Below, piece after piece: positions 47,652-57,048 of a stretch of 64,000 nucleotides of DNA. Numbering within the stretch: position 1 is the stretch's first letter; each line of letters starts with the position of its first letter. Origin of the DNA: Rhizobium sp. G21 (lineage in GTDB: Bacteria; Pseudomonadota; Alphaproteobacteria; Rhizobiales; Rhizobiaceae); contig NZ_JACFXW010000001.1 in the NCBI RefSeq assembly GCF_014158035.1, forward strand, positions 3,078,001-3,142,000, given 5' to 3'. The notes below the pieces were generated by a model. It did not search any database. It saw nothing but the letters and a program-made list of their open reading frames with translations, and had not been told where the DNA came from. The position numbers were made by a program, and so were the translations under genes.

Positions 47652-48890
47652 TCAGCGGCGCAAGGCGTTGAGAAGCGCTTCGGACGGTTTGCCATCCGGC
47701 TGCATGCCGAGCTGCGATTGGATCGCGGAGATGGCGGCCTTGGAGCCCGACCCGAAATTCCCGTCGATGGCGCCGTCGTAATAGCCGAGCGCCTTCATGC
47801 GCTCCTGCAGTTCGAACTTCTGCTTGACGTCGAGCGTACCGGCCGGACGCGGCCAGTTCTGCTGCAGACCGCCATAGCCGGCGATCTCGTCGGCCAGCAT
47901 GCCGACGGCGAGCGCGTAGGAATCGGCGGCGTTGTACTTTTTGATGACGAAGAAGTTCTTGGTCATCAAAAAGGCGGGGCCATTGGCTCCAGCCGGCATT
48001 TTCAGCGTGGCGCGGTCCTTGCCGAACTTGAAGCCTTTGCCGTTCGGACGCAGGAAACCGAGTTTCTGCCACTCGCCGAGCGTCTTGGTGCGGCCGATAT
48101 AATCGTCGGCGCCGGCCGGCGCCACGACTTCGTAGCCCCAGGTCTTGCCCTGCTGCCATCCATTCTTGGCGAGCAGATTGGCCGACGTCGCGAGCGCGTC
48201 GGGGATCGAATTCCAGATGTCGCGTCGGCCATTGCCGTCGGCGTCGTAGCCATAGAGCAGATAGCTGGTCGGAATGAACTGGGTGTGGCCCATGGCGCCC
48301 GCCCAGGAGCCGGTCAGGCCCTCGGGCGCGACGTCGCCGCGCTGCAGGATCTTCAGAGCCGCGATCAACTGCGTGCGCGCGAATTTCGCGCGCTTCTTGT
48401 CGATATAGGCGAGGCTCGCCAGCGCGCGCGGAACATTATGCAATCTGTCGGGTTTTTCGAGAACCGCGCCATAATTGCTCTCCATGGACCAGATCGCCAG
48501 CAGGATATGACGATCCACCCCGAAATGTTTCTCGACCGCCGCCAAAGTGCGACCGTGCTTTCTCAGCATGTCGCGCCCGATGCCGGCCGTGTAGGGATTG
48601 ACCCGGCTGTCGAGATACTCCCAGATTCGGTGCTTGAATTCGGGCTGATAATTGGCTTTTTCGATGACGGTGGGATCGGGTTCGCTCACGCCGCGGAAGG
48701 CGCGCACGTAGGTGTCCCGGCTGATGCCGGCTTCGGCTGCGACTGGATAGAAGTTGTTGATCCAGTTGACGAAGCCTTTGTCTGCGTGAGCTGGACCGGC
48801 AAACAGCGCTCCCATCACGGCGAGCGCCGGGGCGAAACTGCGGATACGGGCGAGGATCTCTCTATGCTTCATGGCAATCATCCGGTTCAT
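47652..48890 (-). CDS. MltB-type lytic murein transglycosylase
   Basis: The 412-residue product has a signal peptide (ALAVMGALFAGPAHA), an MltB/SLT-like domain with the catalytic Glu in LLAIWSMESNYGAVLE, GSWAGAMGHTQFIPTSYLLY and a YDADGNGRRDIWN segment. A C-terminal PG_binding_1 domain (LQERMKALGYYDGAIDGNFG) ends it. It cleaves glycan strands to 1,6-anhydro products in the periplasm. It is in line with the SGNH gene (76 bases apart) and divergent from galU. Confidence 0.9.
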   Translation of the reverse strand: MNRMIAMKHREILARIRSFAPALAVMGALFAGPAHADKGFVNWINNFYPVAAEAGISRDTYVRAFRGVSEPDPTVIEKANYQPEFKHRIWEYLDSRVNPYTAGIGRDMLRKHGRTLAAVEKHFGVDRHILLAIWSMESNYGAVLEKPDRLHNVPRALASLAYIDKKRAKFARTQLIAALKILQRGDVAPEGLTGSWAGAMGHTQFIPTSYLLYGYDADGNGRRDIWNSIPDALATSANLLAKNGWQQGKTWGYEVVAPAGADDYIGRTKTLGEWQKLGFLRPNGKGFKFGKDRATLKMPAGANGPAFLMTKNFFVIKKYNAADSYALAVGMLADEIAGYGGLQQNWPRPAGTLDVKQKFELQERMKALGYYDGAIDGNFGSGSKAAISAIQSQLGMQPDGKPSEALLNALRR

Positions 48891-49059
48891 TCATGTTCCT
48901 GGACACCGGCGCTGCCGGTTAATGCGACAAAATACAGAGCTGTGGTCAACAAATTCTTTACCATCAGCCGCGCCTCTCGTCACTTCTTTAAAAAAGTAGC
49001 AACCTCGGAAAAATGCGTTCAAATATCGCACACAATCCAGAACCTAGAGATGGAGATCA

Positions 49060-49947
49060 GTGGTGGGTCACGCCAGAGTAAAGAAGGCTGTTTTTCCGGT
49101 CGCCGGCCTCGGCACGCGTTTTCTTCCGGCCACCAAGGCGGTGCCCAAGGAAATGATGACTGTGGTCGACAAGCCGGTGATCCAATATGTCGTGGACGAG
49201 GCGATCGAGGCCGGGGTCGAACACTTCGTCTTCGTCACGGGCCGCGGCAAGGGCGTGATCGAAGACTATTTCGACATCCAGTACGAACTGGAAGCGACCT
49301 TGAAGGCGCGCAACAAGAAGGCCGAGCTTTCGCTGCTCGAATCCATCCTTCCCAAGGCCGGAACGGCCAGCTTCACGCGCCAGCAGGAGCCCCTGGGTCT
49401 GGGCCATGCCGTTTGGTGCGCGCGCGACATCGTCGGACAGGAGCCTTTTGCGCTTCTTTTGCCCGACATGATCATGAAATCGGAGAAAGGCTGCCTCAAG
49501 GGCATGATGGAGCTCTATGAGGTCGCCGGCGGCAATGTGATCGCTGTGGAGGAATGCGCGCCGGAACTCGCCCATCGCTACGGCATCGTGGCCACGGGCG
49601 AGGCGGTCGGCGATGGCTTCCGGATCACCGACATGGTGGAAAAGCCCGCGCCGGGGACGCAGCCTTCCAACTTCTTCATCAACGGCCGTTACATCCTGCA
49701 GCCCGAGATCTTCGAGATTCTCGAAACCCAGGAGCGCGGCGCCGGAAACGAAATCCAGTTGACCGACGGCATGCTCAAGCTCGTAAAGCAGCAGTCGTTC
49801 ACCGGCTATCACTATAGGGGCGCCACCTACGACACCGGCGCCAAGGACGGGTTCATCATGGCCAACATCGCTTTCGCCCTGTCGCGAGACGACATCCGGC
49901 CGCTCGTCGAGGCCGATCTCAAGGCTTTGGTGGCGGCGCTGAAATAA
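49060..49947 (+). CDS. galU: UTP-glucose-1-phosphate uridylyltransferase
   Basis: The 295-residue product has the nucleotidyl-binding loop [20 protein letters not shown] and the sugar-site segments [18 protein letters not shown]-like VRDIV region ([19 protein letters not shown]) and [14 protein letters not shown]. It makes UDP-glucose for exopolysaccharide and lipopolysaccharide. The start is a GTG at 49060 with GGAG upstream. A UUCG-loop terminator follows the gene. Confidence 0.93.
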   Translation: MVGHARVKKAVFPVAGLGTRFLPATKAVPKEMMTVVDKPVIQYVVDEAIEAGVEHFVFVTGRGKGVIEDYFDIQYELEATLKARNKKAELSLLESILPKAGTASFTRQQEPLGLGHAVWCARDIVGQEPFALLLPDMIMKSEKGCLKGMMELYEVAGGNVIAVEECAPELAHRYGIVATGEAVGDGFRITDMVEKPAPGTQPSNFFINGRYILQPEIFEILETQERGAGNEIQLTDGMLKLVKQQSFTGYHYRGATYDTGAKDGFIMANIAFALSRDDIRPLVEADLKALVAALK

Positions 49948-49963
49948 GGTCTTTGCGCCTTCT

Positions 49964-49999
49964 GCGGCGCGCTTCGGCGCGCTGCGGTTTTCGATTTTT
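49964..49999 (+). terminator. Terminator after galU
   Basis: GCGCGC (49967-49972), the stable loop TTCG, and GCGCGC (49977-49982) form a hairpin with partly paired flanks, followed by TTTT and then ATTTTTATTT. It starts 16 bases after the galU stop. Confidence 0.72.
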
Positions 50000-50094
50000 A
50001 TTTACTATAGAAATTATAGAATATCTTTTCTTCGGTTCGGCTTTGCGCTATGGCAATCTTCTGTCGTCGCATGGAGCGGCGAGGCGAAGAAGCG

Positions 50095-50703
50095 ATGTCG
50101 ACCCGATTGATCATTCCCGGCTTGAACGGTTCCGGTCCCGGCCATTGGCAGCAGCACTGGCTCGAGGACGATGCGGATGCGGTGCTGGTCGAGCAGCGCA
50201 ATTGGGCTCGGCCCGATCTCGGCGAATGGCTGGTCAGGCTGGAGCGGGCGATTTACGAACACCCCGGCGCGACGCTGGTGGCGCATAGTTTCGGCGCTCT
50301 GGTTGCGGCCAATCTCGCGGGTCGGCCCGCCGCGTCCAAGGTCGGCGCAGCGCTTCTGGTCGCGCCCTGCGATCCGGATCGGGTGCGCAGCCTCCACCCC
50401 GGCGCGGTCGGCGCAGCTGCGCTGCCATGCGCCGGAGCCGCTTTTCCGACTCTCGTCGTGGGCAGCCGCAACGATCCCTATATGCGTTTTTCGGATGCAA
50501 AGGCGCTGTCCGAGCGGCTGAACGGCGGCTTCGTCGATCTCGGCCATGCGGGGCATGTCAATATCGACAGCGGTCATGGTCGCTGGCCGGCCGGCTACAG
50601 GCTGGCGCATCGTTTGGAAAACAGCGATGGCCGCAGGATCGCCCAAACCTTCGCCGCCGCCCCTTCACACATTTCATCGGCCTATCTCAGGAGTCCTTCA
50701 TGA
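50095..50703 (+). CDS. RBBP9/YdeN-family serine hydrolase
   Basis: The 202-residue product begins MSTRLIIPGLNGSGPGHWQQ, has the nucleophile in TLVAHSFGALVAANLAG, Asp in VVGSRNDPYMRF and His in LGHAGHVNIDSGHG, which is the complete triad of the RBBP9/YdeN (DUF1234/Ser_hydrolase) family. The frame begins earlier at 50050, but family similarity begins at 50095 next to a Shine-Dalgarno. The last 30 residues are unlike the family and may reflect another frame change. It overlaps the next small gene in ATGA. Confidence 0.82.
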   Translation: MSTRLIIPGLNGSGPGHWQQHWLEDDADAVLVEQRNWARPDLGEWLVRLERAIYEHPGATLVAHSFGALVAANLAGRPAASKVGAALLVAPCDPDRVRSLHPGAVGAAALPCAGAAFPTLVVGSRNDPYMRFSDAKALSERLNGGFVDLGHAGHVNIDSGHGRWPAGYRLAHRLENSDGRRIAQTFAAAPSHISSAYLRSPS

Positions 50704-50837
50704 CGATCGCCAGCAAGTCCGCCCAGAGGCCGATGCGCGCCTTTTCCGCCGCGTCGGCCGTTGAAAAAACGGTGATGGCCGCATCGACGCTCGCGGCGTT
50801 CGTGTTTGTCGCCATCGTGCTGTTCGGTTTCATCTGA
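50700..50837 (+). CDS. 45-residue single-span membrane protein
   Basis: The frame begins at an ATG overlapping the hydrolase stop (ATGA, 50700-50703) and has CAGGAG upstream. The product is a basic N-terminus (MTIASKSAQRPMRAF) and one membrane segment near the end (TVMAASTLAAFVFVAIVLFG). Translational coupling and composition support a real gene; function is unknown. Confidence 0.62.
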   Translation: MTIASKSAQRPMRAFSAASAVEKTVMAASTLAAFVFVAIVLFGFI

Positions 50838-50996
50838 CGAAATCGTGAGGCCCGGGCGGGCGAAAAAGAGGCAGATGCCGCTTGAAGCGTCGGAACTTTG
50901 CCCCAATTCTAGCATTGAAACAAAGAAGCGCCTTAAATATTAACTGCGGTCGTGTAGGAGGGAAAGACGATCGCGTTGTTGGCCAAGGAGGCCATC

Positions 50997-51203
50997 ATGT
51001 CCACGTTGAACGCCAGTTGGAATTTCTTCTCCGGCATCGCCGTGCAACTCGGCGCCGAACCCGCCTCACGCTCCGCAGAGAAGAGCCACCGTTATCCGAT
51101 GGCCGAACGCATGCGCAAGAAAAAGCGAAGCATTCGCAAGCTCGACAAAGCCGAGCGCCAGGAACTGATCGAGAGCATTCGTCACGACGACTGGTTCGAG
51201 TGA
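50997..51203 (+). CDS. Hypothetical 68-residue protein
   Basis: The ATG at 50997 follows an AAGGAGG. The product begins [20 protein letters not shown] and is strongly basic in the centre ([18 protein letters not shown]), ending HDDWFE. The start signal is strong and the frame clean, but I recognise no family. It lies between the small membrane protein and ureG, which is convergent. Confidence 0.6.
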   Translation: MSTLNASWNFFSGIAVQLGAEPASRSAEKSHRYPMAERMRKKKRSIRKLDKAERQELIESIRHDDWFE

Positions 51204-51254
51204 GCGCATGCTGAGCCGGGCGGGTCGCTCGGCTCGTGATAGGGAAGCGACGCC

Positions 51255-51870
51255 TCAGGCCGCCAGTCCTCCGTACCGCTTGACATATCCGATGATGTCG
51301 TCGACCCCGTCTCCACGTTTGAGGTCCGAAAAAACGAAGGGTTTGCCGGCGCGCATGCGCGTCGCGTCTTTTCCATCACGTCGAGATCGGCGCCGACATA
51401 GGGCGCGAGATCCTTCTTGTTGATCAACAGCAGATCCGACTTCGTGATGCCGGGTCCGCCCTTGCGCGGGATCTCCTCTCCCTGGCAAACCGAAATCCAT
51501 AAATGGTGAGATCGGCCAGATCCGGGGAAAAGGTGGCGGCGAGATTGTCGCCGCCGGATTCGATGAACACGATGTCCAGGTCGGGAAAGCGGCGATTGAG
51601 ATCGGCGATGGCGGCGAGATTGATCGACGCGTCCTCACGGATGGCGGTGTGCGGGCAGCCGCCGGTCTCGACGCCCACGATGCGCTCCGACGGCAAAGCC
51701 TGCATCCGCACCAGCGCGTCGGCGTCTTCCCGCGTATAAATGTCGTTGGTGACCACGGCGACGGAAAACTCCTCGCGCATGGCCTTGCAGAGTTTTTCGG
51801 TCAACGCGGTCTTGCCGGACCCCACGGGTCCGCCGATGCCGATTCGCAAGGGACCGTTTCTCGACGTCAT
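51255..51870 (-). CDS. ureG: Urease accessory GTPase UreG (two one-base frameshifts)
   Basis: Three frames together give a 205-residue Ure[21 protein letters not shown] (P-loop), [32 protein letters not shown] and [19 protein letters not shown] in the first. The second has [20 protein letters not shown] and [18 protein letters not shown] (the NKxD-type motif). The third has [20 protein letters not shown] through the stop at 51255. The breaks are near 51499-51501 and 51367-51368, one base lost at each. UreG delivers nickel to apo-urease with UreD, UreF and UreE. Confidence 0.88.
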
Positions 51871-51940
51871 CTTCAAAATCCTTCTTCAGTCTTCAGCCGC
51901 GCCCTGCTCGCGGTTTCTTCACGGTGGGCGTGGACGGCTA

Positions 51941-52611
51941 TCAGGAACGGAACAGTCTCGTTTGTTGGGTCTCGTGGCGAAGTGAAGCAATGTCCGCGCC
52001 AATCGCAGCCGAGCCCAGGTCGTCCAGGGTCGAGCATGCGGTTTGCCGGGCGGCGATCAGGATCGTTTCCTCCAGTTCGGCGAGAAGCGCGACGCCCTGG
52101 CGCTGCCCGATGACGCCGAGGCGGATGGCTGCGGAAACGCCTTGCGAGAGAAGCGCATGGTAGAAGGCGGCAAGGCAGCTTTCGAGCGGGATCGCCTGCG
52201 CCGAAGCGACGACGCCCACGGCGACGCTATAGGGGGACGGCTTCCGAGGCTGTCGAGCGCGGGATGCGGCCATGCGGCGGCGGCGGCGGCGAAAGCCTCG
52301 CCGATGGTGAGGACCTCGAGATGTCGCTCCGCCGAGCCCGCCAAGGCTTCCGCCAGCGCCGCGACGGCGGCGAGCCTTTCGGGATCGTCGACGCTCCGCC
52401 AGGCTTCCGCGAGCAGCACCCCGTCATTGCGCCAGGCGCCCCGCGTGAGGAGCGTTTCGAACCATTGCCGAAGCGCCGCGGGATCATTCGCTGCGCCATC
52501 GTGAACCGCGCTTTCCAAGCCGCCCGAATAGGCGAAGCCGCCGACGGGAAAAGCCGGCGACAACCAGGCCATCAGCCGGATGAGCGCGCGCGACGAGGTC
52601 TCAGTGGCCAT
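51941..52611 (-). CDS. ureF: Urease accessory protein UreF (one-base frameshift)
   Basis: The repaired 223-residue product begins [20 protein letters not shown] and has [20 protein letters not shown] of UreF. After one lost base in the G run at 52232-52236 it continues [20 protein letters not shown] and [17 protein letters not shown]. It regulates the GTPase complex UreD-UreF-UreG. The gene overlaps ureE by 11 bases. Confidence 0.87.
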
Positions 52612-53062
52612 GATGCCCATGTCCGCCATGACCGTGATAGGCGCCATGAACGGGGCTGAACGGCTCGACGACTTCGGTCACCGCGGCGTCGAGCCCTTCG
52701 AGCATCGCCTTGATGACATGATCGCGCTCGATCAGGATACGGTCGGATTCGATTTGCGCGGCGAGGTGACGGTTGCCGAGATGCCAGGCGATCTGCATTT
52801 GGTGGAGCGCGTCGCGCGCCTTGACCTCGAGCAGTTTCTCGTCCGCAGCGACGACTTCGACGAAACCGTCTCCGCCATCAATCATCAGCAGGTCGCCATG
52901 GTCCAGCACCACGGGCTCCTTGAGATCGAGCATGATCACGTCGCCATTGGTGAGATGCAGGAGCTTGCGGCGCAGATGCCGTTCGTCATGGGTCAGAACG
53001 ACCAGGCCGACGGGATCTCCGGCTTCCGCTTCCTTGGAGACGCGGGTGGAGCGGTAGGGCAT
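52601..53062 (-). CDS. ureE: Urease accessory protein UreE with a His-rich tail
   Basis: The 153-residue metallochaperone has [21 protein letters not shown], then [20 protein letters not shown], and ends with a histidine-rich nickel-binding tail ([15 protein letters not shown]). The frame is intact. It starts two bases after the stop of the monooxygenase gene at 53064, so it is in the same operon. Confidence 0.9.
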   Translation of the reverse strand: MPYRSTRVSKEAEAGDPVGLVVLTHDERHLRRKLLHLTNGDVIMLDLKEPVVLDHGDLLMIDGGDGFVEVVAADEKLLEVKARDALHQMQIAWHLGNRHLAAQIESDRILIERDHVIKAMLEGLDAAVTEVVEPFSPVHGAYHGHGGHGHHGH

Positions 53063-53063
53063 G

Positions 53064-53360
53064 TCAGCTCACCTCCACATCGGCCGCGTCGATGATCTCG
53101 AGCCGCTGCTTCAACACCGCGCCCGAGATGGCGGCGCCGAAGGCTGCAATGTGCGGCGTCTTGAAATGCGCCTCGAGGTGGTCGCGGCTCTCCCAGGTCT
53201 CGACGAAGACCAGGCGGCTCGGCTTGCGGACGTCGGCGTGAAGCTCATAGGAGATGCAGCCGGCTTCGGCCTGGGTGGCCGCGATCAGCGGCTCGGCGGC
53301 CGCGATCACGCGGGCGGTTTCGGACTGTTCGGTCTCGAGTACAGCGATGACATAGATCAT
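53064..53360 (-). CDS. Antibiotic biosynthesis monooxygenase (YgiN-like quinol monooxygenase)
   Basis: The 98-residue product is a small ferredoxin-like alpha/beta domain (ABM family): [39 protein letters not shown] and [18 protein letters not shown]. Such proteins include YgiN and act on quinols or small aromatics. Its place between the peroxiredoxin and ureE is unusual, and the two-base gap to ureE suggests cotranscription. No direct link with urease is known. Confidence 0.82.
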   Translation of the reverse strand: MIYVIAVLETEQSETARVIAAAEPLIAATQAEAGCISYELHADVRKPSRLVFVETWESRDHLEAHFKTPHIAAFGAAISGAVLKQRLEIIDAADVEVS

Positions 53361-53435
53361 TTATTCTCTCCAGCGTGGCTGTATCTGAAGCGATTTTCCA
53401 ACGCGGCGCAATGTCTTTCGCCTGCTTTGCCCCAT

Positions 53436-53471
53436 AAAAACACCCCGGAAATCGCAAGGATTTCCGGGGTG
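53436..53471 (-). terminator. Terminator after the peroxiredoxin gene
   Basis: CACCCCGGAAATC (53441-53453) and GATTTCCGGGGTG (53459-53471) pair perfectly over 13 bases with a five-base loop. In the minus direction five T residues follow (53440-53436). It separates peroxiredoxin transcription from the ABM/ureEFG operon. Confidence 0.88.
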
Positions 53472-53502
53472 ATATTCGCAGGACGACGACCTTGACGGTC
53501 GA

Positions 53503-54042
53503 TCAGGCGGCCTGCCTCAGACCGCGCAGGTTTTCGAGGATGTTCTGCGGCGAAGAGACGCCGTAGGGATCGGTTTCGCAATTGTCGGAAAAGCCTTCCT
53601 CCTCGAACCATTGCTCGACCACGCCGTCATTGATCACGGCCCCGTAGCGCCAGGAGCGCATGCCGAAGCCGAGATTGTCCTTGGCGACCAGCATGCCCAT
53701 CTTGCGGGTGAAATCGCCCGAACCGTCCGGAATGAGCTTGATGTTGGCCACGCCCTGGCTCTTGCCCCAGGCGTTCATGACGAAAGCGTCGTTGACCGAG
53801 ATGCAGTAGATCTCGTCGACGCCTTCGGCCTGGAAATCGGGATAGAGCTTTTCGAAATCCGGCAGCTGATAGGTGGAGCAGGTCGGGGTGAACGCGCCTG
53901 GCAGTGAGAACAGAACCACGCGCTTGCCCTTGAAATAGTCGGCGCTGGTCTTGTCTTCCCAGCGGAACGGATTGGGGCCGCCGATGGAGTCGTCGCGCAC
54001 GCGGGTGCGGAAGGTGACGTTTGGAACTTTCTTGCCGATCAT
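53503..54042 (-). CDS. Peroxiredoxin (Prx5-like)
   Basis: The 179-residue product has the peroxidatic Cys in SLPGAFTPTCSTYQLPDFEK, the usual MNAWGKSQG stretch and RSWRYGAVINDG. The first residues (MIGKKVPNVTFRTRV) are typical of the AhpC/TSA-domain peroxiredoxins of the Prx5 subgroup. It reduces peroxides with thioredoxin or glutaredoxin in the cytoplasm. It has its own terminator at 53436-53471. Confidence 0.88.
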   Translation of the reverse strand: MIGKKVPNVTFRTRVRDDSIGGPNPFRWEDKTSADYFKGKRVVLFSLPGAFTPTCSTYQLPDFEKLYPDFQAEGVDEIYCISVNDAFVMNAWGKSQGVANIKLIPDGSGDFTRKMGMLVAKDNLGFGMRSWRYGAVINDGVVEQWFEEEGFSDNCETDPYGVSSPQNILENLRGLRQAA

Positions 54043-54190
54043 ATGCAGTCTCCGTCAGGTCCGGCGCGGCGCAGCCGCCGCCGCTCAATTCTTGTGTTTT
54101 TCACACTAAGGAATTTCATGCCGCAATGCAGCATAAAATACAGCGCGGCGGGACGCCGCATGCCTGCTTTGCACCTGATGCATGGCTGGC

Positions 54191-55047
54191 TTATAAGCCC
54201 TTCGGAAAGTACCTGAGGTAGAGATCGGCCAGGCGACCATTGCGGGCGATAGCGATCAAGGCGTGATCGAGAGCCTGGGCCACCACCGGATTGGCGGGAG
54301 CGGTCATCGCCGCCATGCCTTCGCCGAGGAAATGCGAGGAGTAATACGGGCCGCCGAGAAAATCGCAGCAATTGTCTGCGTCCTTGGAGTCCAGCCAGAA
54401 GGACAGTTGCAGCGCATCGCCGAACACGGCCTTGACCTCTCCCTTGCGCAGAGCCGCCAGCATGGTCGGGCGATCTGCAAAGCCGACGAGCGACAGGGTC
54501 GGGAAGAAGGCCTTGGCCATGGCCTCATGCGCAGAGCCCTTCAATACGCCGACCGGACGATCGCCGAGATCGGCGGGCGCTCGCTGCGGGCCTGCATCGG
54601 CGCGACGGGCGGCGAAACGCGCCGGCAGGCGCAGATAGACACGGCTGAATTCATGGCTGTCGCGCAAGTCCGGCGTGATGCGGGCGCCGGCGACGGCGAC
54701 CTCTCCTTCACCCTTGTCGAGGCGGGTGACGAGTTCCGCATAGGGCGCCGCTTCGATCTGACACCGCTCCATCATGTCCAGCGCAGCGCAGATCTCGCGG
54801 GCGAGATCGACGTGAAAACCCGACAACTTGCCCGACTGGTCGATAAAGTTGAAGGGCGGAAAATCCACGGTTGTCAGAAACCGCAGGCGGGGGATGGCGC
54901 GGAGATCGGGTTTGGCGACTTTTTCGCGCGGGTCGAACGGATAGAGCATGCCCTGACCGGCCGGAGGCGCGGCCGGCGCGGAGTTGGGCGCGCCGACAGC
55001 GAGAGCGGCCAGCAGCAAAAACAACGTGACACAACCCCAGGCTTCAT
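54191..55047 (-). CDS. Periplasmic amino-acid-type substrate-binding protein (probable frameshift in the signal peptide)
   Basis: The body matches the SBP_bac_3 fold: LRFLTTVDFPPFNFIDQSG, GFHVDLAREICAALDMM, VAVAGARITPDLRDSHEFS and a late MTAPANPVVAQALDHALIAI. The open frame has only a TTG start at 55024. An ATG at 55047 begins MKPGVVSR and, with one base restored, would join LFLLLAALAVGAPNSAPAAP, making a complete signal peptide and a 285-residue protein. No ABC permease is adjacent, so ligand and partner are unknown. Confidence 0.78.
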
Positions 55048-55101
55048 TATGATGGATCCGTTTTATATCGAATTTTCTCTTTCATCGGATGTATCAGAGT
55101 C

Positions 55102-57030
55102 ATGCTGGACGGGGAACGGTTTCATTTCGAGCATTGGCGCCGGCGAAGACACGACAAGCCGAAGCCGCATCCGCCGGAAGCGGGAAACCCGCCGGATTTC
55201 GCAAAAGCTCATCTCGCGAAAGAAAGAGCGGTGCTTGCAAAGCTCGGCCTTTCCAAGCCATGGCTCGACGAACTCGAAAGGCGAGCGACGTTGAGCGGGG
55301 CGACGCTGGAGCAGGAACTTCTGTCGGACGGGCGGGTGCGGGAAGACGCCTATTACGGCGCTCTGGCGCGCGGGCTCGGCCTGCCGTTCATGGACAATGT
55401 CCCGCCTGCCTTGCTGGCCGATTGTGCGGCGATCGACACGCAACTGACCCGGCCGCGCATCATCCGTTGCCGCAGACCCGATGGATCGCCGCTCACCGTG
55501 ATCGTGCCGGAACTGTTGCGCCTCTTCGAAGAAAGAGCGCAGTTCGAGCGCGCGCCGAGATTGAGGGAGCAGTTCGCGGTCACCACGCCCAGCGCCCTAC
55601 GGGCGGCGGTGCGCGAGACCGGGCGTCTGCGGCGGGCGGAGCAGGCTGCTTTCGGTCTGGCGAGGGCTCATCCGGACATCAGCGCCCATGAAGTGCTGTC
55701 GAAAGGCCAGAAGGTCGCGGCCGCCGTTCTGCTGGCGCTTGTCTTCGTCGTGATGGCCATCCATCCCGCGAGCACGGTCCACTGTCTGCATCTCCTGTTC
55801 TCGATGCTGTTCTGCATTATGCTGCTGCTGCGGCTGGCGGCGCTGAAGGCCGGCGCGCCGCTCAATCGCCGACAGAACTTCCCGGCCGATCCCGGACCGA
55901 CGCCCGTCTATACCGTTCTCGCCGCCCTTTATGACGAAGCCGCCGTCGTCGGGCAGTTGATCGAGCGGTTGAACGGGCTGAACTGGCCACGATCACGGCT
56001 CGACATCAAGCTGCTCTGCGAGGAGCGGGACGACGCGACGATAACGGCGTTGAGAGCGATCGATCTCGGTCCCGAATATGAGGTGGTCGTCGTCCCCGAC
56101 ATCGGCCCGCGCACCAAGCCGAAAGCGCTGAATTACGGCCTGATCGAAGCCCGAGGCGAATTCCTGGTGATCTATGACGCCGAAGACCGGCCCCATGCCG
56201 ACCAATTGATCGAAGCCTGGCATCATTTTCGCGCCGCGCCTCGGACCGCCTGCTTCCAGTCGCCTCTGGTGATCGGCAATGGGGGAGAGGGGGCGCTGCC
56301 CGCATTGTTCGCGCTCGAATATTCGGCGCTGTTTCGTCGACTGCTGCCGTTTCTCGCCGAGCGTGGCCTGCCGCTGCCGCTCGGAGGAACGTCCAATCAT
56401 TTTCGCACCGACGTCTTGAGGGCGGTGGGCGGCTGGGACCCCTACAACGTCACCGAAGACGCCGATCTCGGCATGCGGCTCCATCGCGCCGGCCATGCAA
56501 CGGAAATGCTGACGCGGCCCACCGTCGAGGATGCGCCGACCCGGCAGCGCGTCTGGATCAACCAGCGCAGCCGCTGGCACAAGGGCTGGATGCAGACCTG
56601 GCTCGCCCATATGCGCGACCCCGCCCGTCTCTACCGCGATCTCGGCTTTCGCGGCTTTCTCGCCTTTCATCTGGTGGTGACGGGACAGCTTCTTTCGGCG
56701 CTCGCCCATCCGCTGACGCTGCTGTTGGTCGCCTCCTCCATCGCCCATGTCGCGACGTCGGAGCCCTATTCTCCCTGGGAGCAGGCGTTGTTTGCGATCG
56801 ACCTCGCCAATCTGTTCGGCTCCTACATGGTCTTCACGCTGATGGGCTGGGGCGCGATGCCCAAGGAGGAGCGCAGGCGGCTGGGGACTGCGCGCTTCTT
56901 CGTGCCGGTCTATTGGCTGATGATGTCCTGGGCCGCGTGGAAGGCGATGCGGGAATTGCGCGACCGACCGTTTTTCTGGGCGAAGACGCCGCATGAGGCG
57001 AAAGCGGATGTACGGCGCGGCAAGACGTGA
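55102..57030 (+). CDS. Membrane glycosyltransferase family 2 with an N-terminal GspE/MshE-like domain
   Basis: The 642-residue product begins with a helical domain (about residues 35-110: LAKLGLSKPWLDELERRATL, ELLSDGRVREDAYYGALARG) that resembles the MshEN/GspE N-terminal fold. Membrane segments, a GT2 catalytic domain with Asp motifs (VIYDAEDRP and TEDADLGMRLH) and QRSRWHKGWMQTW (QxxRW) follow. The C-terminus has further membrane spans. It is a processive beta-glycan synthase or related polysaccharide polymerase. It stands alone on the plus strand between minus-strand urease-related genes. Confidence 0.87.
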   Translation: MLDGERFHFEHWRRRRHDKPKPHPPEAGNPPDFAKAHLAKERAVLAKLGLSKPWLDELERRATLSGATLEQELLSDGRVREDAYYGALARGLGLPFMDNVPPALLADCAAIDTQLTRPRIIRCRRPDGSPLTVIVPELLRLFEERAQFERAPRLREQFAVTTPSALRAAVRETGRLRRAEQAAFGLARAHPDISAHEVLSKGQKVAAAVLLALVFVVMAIHPASTVHCLHLLFSMLFCIMLLLRLAALKAGAPLNRRQNFPADPGPTPVYTVLAALYDEAAVVGQLIERLNGLNWPRSRLDIKLLCEERDDATITALRAIDLGPEYEVVVVPDIGPRTKPKALNYGLIEARGEFLVIYDAEDRPHADQLIEAWHHFRAAPRTACFQSPLVIGNGGEGALPALFALEYSALFRRLLPFLAERGLPLPLGGTSNHFRTDVLRAVGGWDPYNVTEDADLGMRLHRAGHATEMLTRPTVEDAPTRQRVWINQRSRWHKGWMQTWLAHMRDPARLYRDLGFRGFLAFHLVVTGQLLSALAHPLTLLLVASSIAHVATSEPYSPWEQALFAIDLANLFGSYMVFTLMGWGAMPKEERRRLGTARFFVPVYWLMMSWAAWKAMRELRDRPFFWAKTPHEAKADVRRGKT

Positions 57031-57048
57031 CGGCGGATATTTGGGTGA

